Positions 57,523-64,000 of a stretch of 64,000 bases of DNA are shown here, in pieces. Under the pieces are notes generated by a model. That model did no database searches. It saw only the letters and a list, made by a program, of their open reading frames with translations, and was not told the DNA's origin. Each line of letters starts with the position of its first letter. Position 1 is the first letter of the stretch. A program made the translations under genes and the position numbers. The stretch is from Lathyrus oleraceus (lineage: Eukaryota; Streptophyta; Magnoliopsida; Fabales; Fabaceae): NCBI RefSeq assembly GCF_024323335.1, contig NC_066581.1, forward strand, positions 350,366,409 through 350,430,408, given 5' to 3'.

Positions 57523-59226
57523 AAAGAAAATAGAAAAACTAACTAAAAGGGACAAGGGTGCACAAGACAGAACTAGGGTGTCAAGAGAAATTCTGTAATG
57601 GGTGTTAGCCCACCCTATGAAACCCAATGGAAATGTCCAAATGTGAATGGACTAAGTTCAGGGGGGTGTGGCCCTGAAGCCAAGTGCGCCTAGAAATTTC
57701 ATGGGCCAAGGATGCCACAGGCCAACTTACCTTGTGTAATACAAAGCGGGGTGACATGGAAACATGGGTGCTGGAAGCAAAAGCAATGGGCTTAGAGGGG
57801 CATGAGGCCCAAATAGACACACATGAGAGGAGAGAGGAATCAAGATTCGTGAATCCATCATTTCACCATGTTCAAAATCACATCTCTTCCTTTCAACCCT
57901 GGCCGGAAAACACACCTATGTCGCATCGGAAATCTCCTCCGACGGCGACGGAGGGCCAAACCATACCAAACCTACAGCATTCAACTCGTTACAACGTCCT
58001 TGGTCCAAATCCATTATTTGTTCTTCCTAATTCCTACCCAATCAACCAAACTGCAATGAAATACTCAATAACCCTAAATCTCAAATTAAATGCACACAAA
58101 GAGGAATCAAAACCTATAATGTTAGGGCTTTGATTCCTCAGATCAAGCCCTACATGATGGTAACAAAAATTCAGGCAAAACAGAGGAAAAACGAAGACAT
58201 AACTTTAAAGATGACGATGGATATTAGTACAAATTGAAGTTTGAGGATGAAGATGAAGACGATGCATGTATGTTACCACGCACTGACTTTCCCTTCTTCT
58301 TCTCCTTGGATTCTTTCTTCTTCTTCCCTGATTCTTTAGCCTGTAGGATGTGTATTGCTCTATTGTTATTATTGCATGTGTGTGATATGAGAGAGAGATG
58401 GGGGGTTGCATAAAGATTGAGGGTTGTAGAGATATTGAGAGAGAGTGTGAGTGATGAATTTATGTGATTGTGTAATGATTATTCTGGAATTTTGATTGAA
58501 GGTGCTTGAACTCTGAGAAGTTTTTTTCGGGATTGTGATTGAGGTGATGATAAGAACTTATAGGGTTTGATTTGTAACAGATTGGATATGTCTGTTAGTT
58601 TGTTAATGGAAATTTGTTATATGGATAACTCTGTTAGCTCCTTCTATTAAATCAGTTAGTGAGGTTAGTTTGCCATATGTAAATTATATTATAAAGGTCA
58701 ATTGCTTGTTGTTAACTCTGATATGAAAGTTAGTTAACTATTAGCATTTCTTTTAGGGTTAGTTATAGTTAATGATATGAAGCTAGTTGGTTAGGATTCT
58801 GTTAGTTTATGTTATTGCAGTTAGTATGCAGTGACCGAATGTTGAATGAAAGATGTTAGTTATGTTATGCTTTGGATGGATTATTCTGTATGCACATGGC
58901 TAGGAAAATTGTTTTTTATGGCACCTTAGTTTGATACTCAGGTATATATGTTTGTCCTTATGATGATGCATGTTGTATAAATTATTTAGGTTAGCATAGA
59001 ATGACATATTATGATGAAATAGTTGGTGTTCCTTTTGAAAGTTTTAAAGTATGACATGGTGAGGCAAGTTGGAATGAGACTTTGGCATGAATATGATGAA
59101 TTCTTGGAGGCAAAGTAGGAATCATGAAGTTTGGTCGTGAATATTGATGGAATGGAGTTCGTACATGAAACTTGGACATGCAACCTGGTTCATAGGTTTA
59201 AGGTTAAGGGTTTGACTTTGGTCAGC
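57523..59226 (-). mobile_element. Second LTR copy (partial) of the minus-strand Tat element
   Basis: About 1.7 kb is collinear with 51290-52987, from the AAAATAGAAAAACTAACTAAAAG word to GGTTTGACTTTGGTCA. The orientation is the same, as expected for paired LTRs. Both ends are cut: on the right by another LTR at 59229, and on the left it joins internal sequence without the LTR 3' part or a PBS. The large plus-strand frame at 57684-58133 lies wholly in LTR sequence and I do not regard it as a gene. Confidence 0.65.
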
Positions 59227-59228
59227 TG

Positions 59229-60129
59229 TGTCGCTCCCGAGAATTTCAAAGTCCATAGTACAAATGCAAAAGAAGGCATAGAAGAAAACAAACGACAGAG
59301 TCGCGATCAATGTAATTAATCCTAAGCAAGAAAGGAAACACTGAATAAACCTGAAAAAGGGAATCTGATGGTCTCGCGACCAAGAGATATGGTAAGAGAG
59401 TCGATTACGCGAGGGGAAGGTATTATCACCCCACGTGTCCATAGTAATCTACGGGATCCACTCAAGTTGTCTATCTAAATGGGTTGGTTTTCTTAGAACT
59501 AGGCTGAAATGCAATGCATGAACATCGTATAAACAGTGAATGATCAATGATAAAAACGATAAACATGCATGATTCTGCCTGCCGCGGTTGCGAACCTTTG
59601 TGCCTACGTACCCTCTTCGTGCAGTGAGAGATCAAGGAACTCGTAGTTCCCCATAAAAAGGGGTGAAAAGAAAAAACAGAATGCAATGCATGATGATGCA
59701 ACAGATAGCAAGTAAATGCATGAAGTGCACAGAGTGAACAGACACGCATAACATCCATATCAAGGGAACGTACACGGTAAACAAACATAGGATGACAACC
59801 ATAGTATAAATGAAAACAAAGTAGAGTGAACACAAAGATGTGTGTGGAAACATGTGCGTGATCGGTGTCTCAGCATCCGTATGGGATAACAGAGCAGGAG
59901 TATCGGGTGTGGTAGAATAAACGTGGCAACTGTTTAGGATAACAGTGCTCGTGAAAAGAAGTAAGAATAATGGAATATACGTAATTAGTATGTGAACACC
60001 GTATCGAATCACGGAGCACACATACAAAGAGATGAGCGTGTACAACTGTATCAAACTACAACACACTCAAGCAATGCAGATGAATGCATAATGGAATATA
60101 CGCGAAAAGATGTACACAGTAGAATAGGT
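59229..60129 (-). mobile_element. Another minus-strand Tat-lineage LTR, 3' part
   Basis: On the minus strand it ends in TTCTCGGGAGCGACA at 59229. Before that are GGGGTGATAATACC and TTCCCCTCGCGTAATCGAC, and then GAACTACGAG...TACGTAGGCAC (59600-59650). This is the standard order of blocks at Tat LTR 3' ends. No PBS lies to the left, so it is a 3' or solo LTR. The copia element at 60130 interrupts it; the rest is beyond the window. Confidence 0.6.
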
Positions 60130-61104
60130 TGTAAGAACAAAAATAGTTCCACAACAGATTCCAGGATTTTGATGATAACAAAGGATGAACCCAAAAATGG
60201 CACTCTAACGAAAAGTTTCTAAGTGTGCAGGACTCTAAACAAGAAGAAAGGAATCTGATCGCGTCATCAGATACACAATCAAATCAGATATAAATTACCA
60301 GAAGATCAGAAGCATCTGAAGTAGAAACGCGCTCTAGAAGTTCTGACTCTGAGCAACGGCATATCAGAATACCAGAAGCTCTCAACGTCATCTGAACACA
60401 ACACTGAAAACCTAAAACAGGAATATCAGAAGCTCTGAAGTCAGAGATCTCAGACTAACAGAGTAACGCTGACTCTGAAAAAGAATTTCCATATCCAGAA
60501 AGAGTAACGACAACTACAACTTCAAAATGGAAAGAAACTATATTTGGAAAGAAGTTATTCAGGGAGACAAACTTGTTCTGGCAAGAAATAACAAAAGTTA
60601 TGGCATTAAACTCTCATCAAGACAAAATATCTGCCATCACTACAAACGGTCGTTTTTCACCTCTATATAAAGAACGGCGAATCTCATTGAGAGACATACC
60701 TGAACGCACAGAATTACTCTACTCTCTCTCTAATCTTTCACGAGCTTTTGCTCATAACGTGAAACTTCTTATCTGCTCTAATTGCTGTAATACTTGCTTT
60801 ATCCTAGAAGCACTCTAGATTAAAAATTCTGTTTTTACCTCAATTATTTTAATTCCTCAAGTGACTCTGCGCAGTCTGTATACTTGAGAAGACTAAGAGA
60901 TCTTTCTCTTAGACGTTGGTTGTAATAATCTTTCAAGATTAGTGGATTAAGTCCTTGTTGAAGGCGAAATCACCTTGGTTGGGTGGACTGGAGTAGCTTT
61001 GTGTTATAAGCGAACCAATATAAAATCCTGTGTGATTTTATTTTGCAAAAGCGCTTATTTTCCAAAACAATTCAACCCCCCCTTTCTTGTTTTTCTCACC
61101 TTCA
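60130..61104 (+). mobile_element. 5' LTR of the copia element
   Basis: The 975-bp LTR starts TGTAAGAACAAAAATAG and ends CTCACCTTCA. U3 carries repeated TCAGAAGCTCTGAA-like words (60300-60480), and a TATA box is at 60662. The 3' LTR is outside the window. Confidence 0.8.
60662..60672 (+). promoter_or_regulatory. TATA box of copia 5' LTR
   Basis: TCTATATAAAG in the LTR, about 530 bp from its start. Transcription would begin about 30 bp downstream. Confidence 0.65.
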
Positions 61105-61106
61105 AT

Positions 61107-61117
61107 TGGTATCAGAG
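61107..61117 (+). promoter_or_regulatory. Copia primer-binding site (initiator tRNA-Met)
   Basis: TGGTATCAGAG two bases after the LTR end. It is the standard copia PBS. Confidence 0.9.
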
Positions 61118-61186
61118 TATCGGCTCTGTTATTGATTTTCCAATCAAACACTTAACCGTGTAGAGAGATCCAGAACGAGAAAAACT

Positions 61187-62995
61187 ATGGCACAGACAAA
61201 CGAAAGATACAGTTACAATGCTAAGCCTCCTGTCTTTGATGGAGAGAAATTCGATTACTGGAAAGATAGAATTGAAAGTTTTTTTCTAGGCTATGATGCT
61301 GATCTCTGGGACATTGTCACAGATGGATACAAACCTCCTGTAACTAATGCTGGAGTTGAAGTTCCCAGAAGTAAGATGACAGATGATCAGAAGCGCGAAT
61401 TCAAGAATCATCACAAAGCCAGAACGATACTTCTCAATGCCATATCCTATAATGAGTATGAAAATATCACCAACAGGGAAACAGCTAAATATATACTTGA
61501 CTCCCTGAAGATGACTCATGAAGGAAACTCTCAGGTCAAAGAAACAAAGGCTCTGGCTCTAATCCAGAAGTATGAAGCCTTCAAAATGGAGGATGACGAA
61601 GCCATAGAGGTAATGTTCTCTAGATTCCAAAGTCTTATCGCAGGTCTCAAAGTTCTAGACAAAGGATACACAACTGCAGACCACGTCAAAAAGATAGTCA
61701 GAAGCTTGCCAAAGAAGTGGAGACCCATGGTCACTGCCCTGAAGCTGTCAAAGGATATGAACAACATCAGTCTTGAAGAGCTTGTCAGTTCCCTCAGAAG
61801 CCATGAGATAGAACTAGAGGAAGATGAACCTCAGAAGAAGAACAAGTCTGTAGCATTAAAGTCCAGATCTGAAAGACGCAAATCTGACAGAAACAAAGCA
61901 TTCCAGGCCGAAACAGAAGATGCTGATGACTCTGAACAGGAAGATTATGATGATGAAGAAGAACTGTCCCTCCTAACCAGAAGAGTTAAACAACTCTGGA
62001 AAAAGAGGAATAATAACTTCAGGAGACCAAGACCCAGAGGGGATCGATTAGAATCAACGTCTAAAGGTAAAACTAACAAAGATGTTATTTGTTATGAATG
62101 TAAAGAAACAGGTCACTACAGGAATGAATGTCCCAAGTTAAAGAAAGACAGTTCCAGAAAAGAGAGCTTCAAGAAAAATTCCCTCAGAACCAAAAAGGGA
62201 TTAATGGCTACCTGGGATGATAGCGAGTCTGACTCATCAGAATCTGACTCTGATGAACAGGCTAATGTAGCGTTCATGGCTACCACATCCAATAACACCT
62301 CAGATGAAGAAACTGAATCAGAAGAGGTATTTTCTGAACTCTCTAGATCTGACTTGGAATCATGCTTGTCTGAAACTCTTAGCTCATATCAGAAACTGAA
62401 ACAAAAATTTAAAGCTGTAAAAGATTGCCTTGAAGATAAGTTTGAAGAGTGTGACAAACTTGAGATAACTATTTCAAAACTAAAAGATGAAAATAGAATT
62501 TTAACCTTAGAAAGAAATGCTGCAAAGAAAAATTGTTCAAAACTGGAAGAAGCGTTATCTCAAGCTCCACAAACTTCAAACACGATAATTTATAAATATG
62601 AAAAGGCATTTCAAAAGTTTCTGAAAAATGGGATAGGAAGGAGTGTTATGGCATCCATGATTTATGGAGTCAGTCAGAACAATAGAAGAGGAATTGGGTA
62701 TGATCCTAAGGAAGATAAAACTTCTACTAGTGACCAACCTAAATCCCCTTTTTCATATCACTATACACACACACAAGAACAAAAATTTGATAATGCTAGA
62801 AAACCCAAGGTAATCAGAAACTCTGGGAAAACTAATCATAAAGGACCCAAGAGACTCTGGGTACCAAAAGAGAAGATTGTTTATGTTGCAGATATCCTAT
62901 GCAGCAAAGTTCAAACACCAGTCATGGTACCTGGACTCTGGATGCTCGCGACACATGACGGGAAGAAGGTCTATGTTCCAAAGCCTGGAACTTAA
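61187..62995 (+). CDS. gag: Copia gag polyprotein, intact
   Basis: A 602-residue capsid/nucleocapsid protein of the SIRE type. It has an N-terminal copia gag domain (PPVFDGEKFDYWKDRIESFF, then ILDSLKMTHEGNSQVKETKA and LPKKWRPMVTALKLSKDMN). An acidic stretch lies near residues 243-265, the CCHC zinc knuckle CYECKETGHYRNEC at residues 302-315, and a long coiled coil at about 388-457 (SDLESCLSETLSSYQKLKQ onwards). The ATG is the first after the PBS, 70 bases downstream. The last part (from about WVPKEKIVYVADIL) overlaps the start of pol in another frame. No internal stop. Confidence 0.92.
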   Translation: MAQTNERYSYNAKPPVFDGEKFDYWKDRIESFFLGYDADLWDIVTDGYKPPVTNAGVEVPRSKMTDDQKREFKNHHKARTILLNAISYNEYENITNRETAKYILDSLKMTHEGNSQVKETKALALIQKYEAFKMEDDEAIEVMFSRFQSLIAGLKVLDKGYTTADHVKKIVRSLPKKWRPMVTALKLSKDMNNISLEELVSSLRSHEIELEEDEPQKKNKSVALKSRSERRKSDRNKAFQAETEDADDSEQEDYDDEEELSLLTRRVKQLWKKRNNNFRRPRPRGDRLESTSKGKTNKDVICYECKETGHYRNECPKLKKDSSRKESFKKNSLRTKKGLMATWDDSESDSSESDSDEQANVAFMATTSNNTSDEETESEEVFSELSRSDLESCLSETLSSYQKLKQKFKAVKDCLEDKFEECDKLEITISKLKDENRILTLERNAAKKNCSKLEEALSQAPQTSNTIIYKYEKAFQKFLKNGIGRSVMASMIYGVSQNNRRGIGYDPKEDKTSTSDQPKSPFSYHYTHTQEQKFDNARKPKVIRNSGKTNHKGPKRLWVPKEKIVYVADILCSKVQTPVMVPGLWMLATHDGKKVYVPKPGT

Positions 62996-64000
62996 AGATG
63001 CTGGATATGTTGGTTTCGGAGGTGATCAGAAAGGAAGGATCAGAGGCTCCGGGATTATTGGTAATGGTACTCTTCCCTCTATATCTAATGTATTGTATGT
63101 AGAAGGATTAATGCATAACTTGTTATCAATAAGTCAATTAAGTGATAACGAGTATGATGTAATCTTTAATCAAAAAACATGTAAAGCCATAAATCAAAAT
63201 AATGGTTTTGTCCTATTCACTGGCAAGAGGAAAAACAATATCTATAAAATTAATCTTTCTGATTTAAAAGAACAAAACGTGCAATGTCTGATGTTTGTTC
63301 ACGAAGAGCAATGGGTATGGCATAGACGCTTGGGCCACATTAGCATGAGAAAACTATCTCAGCTAAACAAACTCGAGTTAGTCAGAGGCCTACCTAAGCT
63401 GAAGTTCTCTTCAGATGCTCTATGTGAAGCATGTCAGAAAGGAAAATTTTCAAAAACATCTTTCAAAAAGAAAACTATTGTTACTACCTCTAAGCCTATG
63501 GAACTTCTTCACATTGATTTATTTGGTCCTGTGAAAACAACATCAGTCAATGGAAAGAAATATGGACTAGTCATTGTTGATGATTTCAGTCGCTGGACAT
63601 GGGTGAAATTCCTAAAGCACAAGAGTGAGTCTCACTCTGTATTCACTAGCTTCTGTTCCAAAGTGAAAAAAGAATTTGACTCTAAAATTATAAGAGTCAG
63701 AAGTGATCATGGTGGGGAATTCGAAAACAATTTTTTTGAAGAATTATTTGAGTCTAATGGAATATCCCATGATTTCTCCTGCCCTAGAACTCCACAACAA
63801 AATGGAGTTCTAGAGAGGAAGAATAAGACACTTCAAGAGATGGCCAGAACCATGATCAATGAAACGAATGTGGCTAAGCACTTTTGGGCCGAAGCTGTAA
63901 ATACAGCGTGTTATATTCAGAATAGAATCTCCATAAGACCTATTCTGGAAAAGACTCCCTATGAACTGTGTAAAGGAAGAAAACCAAACATTTCATATTT
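62814..64000 (+). CDS. pol: Copia pol, protease and integrase part (runs off the end)
   Basis: This frame is open from 62814 to the window end, one base ahead (+1) of gag, and overlaps it by 182 bp. Protease: WYLDSGCSRHMTG, with the D-S-G active site, near 62922-62960. GAG-pre-integrase: GYVGFGGDQKGRIRGSG, NVLYVEGLMHNLLSISQLS, then the zinc finger HRRLGH...CEACQKGKFSK. Integrase core: LLHIDLFGPV, RVRSDHGGEFEN and PQQNGVLERKN, with D, D and E at the standard 35-residue spacing. RT and RNase H should follow beyond the window. Confidence 0.92.

Larger units (their letters stand above)
60130..64000 (+). mobile_element. Ty1/copia (SIRE/Maximus-type) retrotransposon, runs off the window
   Basis: 5' LTR 60130-61104, tRNA-Met PBS at 61107, gag 61187-62995, and protease plus integrase from 62814 to the window edge. 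Domain order (integrase before RT) and the long gag with a coiled coil fit the SIRE/Maximus lineage. Apart from one gag/pol frame change there are no stops, so this is the youngest-looking element here. The expected target duplication is TAGGT (60125-60129). Confidence 0.9.

Noticed and set aside
57684..58133. 149-codon plus-strand ORF
   Set aside because: It lies inside LTR sequence, is antisense to the element, and the homologous block at 51440-51900 does not keep the frame.
59471..60066. Hydrophobic minus-strand ORFs of 120 and 144 codons
   Set aside because: They lie in the U3/R part of a Tat LTR, overlap each other in different frames and show no known domain.

Overview
This window is plant nuclear repeat DNA, almost entirely nested LTR retrotransposons; I found no intact host gene, tRNA or rRNA. 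The organism is most likely a legume of the pea/vetch/lentil group (Fabeae). The grounds are a giant Ogre (Ty3/gypsy, Tat lineage) element with a 4.7 kb LTR, a tRNA-Arg-type primer site, an extra ORF before gag and an intron in pol, together with SIRE/Maximus-type copia and Athila-type elements. Species is not determined.

Layout, left to right. 1-521 is the 3' end of a copia (SIRE-like) LTR, which interrupts an Ogre-like LTR (522-4886, + strand). That LTR abuts the integrase of an Athila-like element on the minus strand (element A: RNase H/INT 4887 through gag to 9688, PBS 9754-9771, LTR 9781-11443). Element A ends 6 bp before the TATA box of the 5' LTR of an Ogre element (11444-36833, + strand). 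So the left third reads as a chain of insertions: copia in Ogre-like in Athila-like in Ogre, with the missing halves lying left of the window. The Ogre body holds ORF1 (15561-17073), gag (17299-18891), protease (24996-25685), a predicted intron (25686-25938), RT/RNase H/archaeal-type RNase H/integrase (25939-29404), a 2.7 kb structured 3' region, and the 3' LTR (32112-36833). A non-autonomous Athila-like element (element C, minus, 18892-24995) sits in its gag. Every Ogre and element A gene is broken by stops and frameshifts.

36834-45690 is old, AT-rich sequence with a LINE 3' fragment, hairpin repeats, a TA microsatellite and decayed LTR-like pieces. 45691-47171 is a broken gene resembling the plant transposon-protein family, followed by polypurine tracts and a copia-type LTR (47620-49361). 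49362-57522 is a pol-less Tat-lineage element on the minus strand (LTR, tandem hairpin arrays, gag scrap). Part of its other LTR is at 57523-59226, cut by another minus-strand Tat LTR (59229-60129), which is itself interrupted by a young-looking copia element (60130 to the window end: LTR, PBS, full gag, and protease/integrase running off the edge).

The most interesting signal is not a gene. Several of these elements carry tandem arrays of short stem-loops whose two arms change together while the loops stay constant: immediately 3' of the Ogre pol stop (29425-29572), further down the Ogre 3' region (30838-31600), in the minus-strand Tat element (53960-54520), in orphan DNA at 39650-39922, and as GC-rich palindromes in the LTRs of both Athila-like elements. 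This suggests that base pairing in RNA or DNA was maintained while the elements were active.
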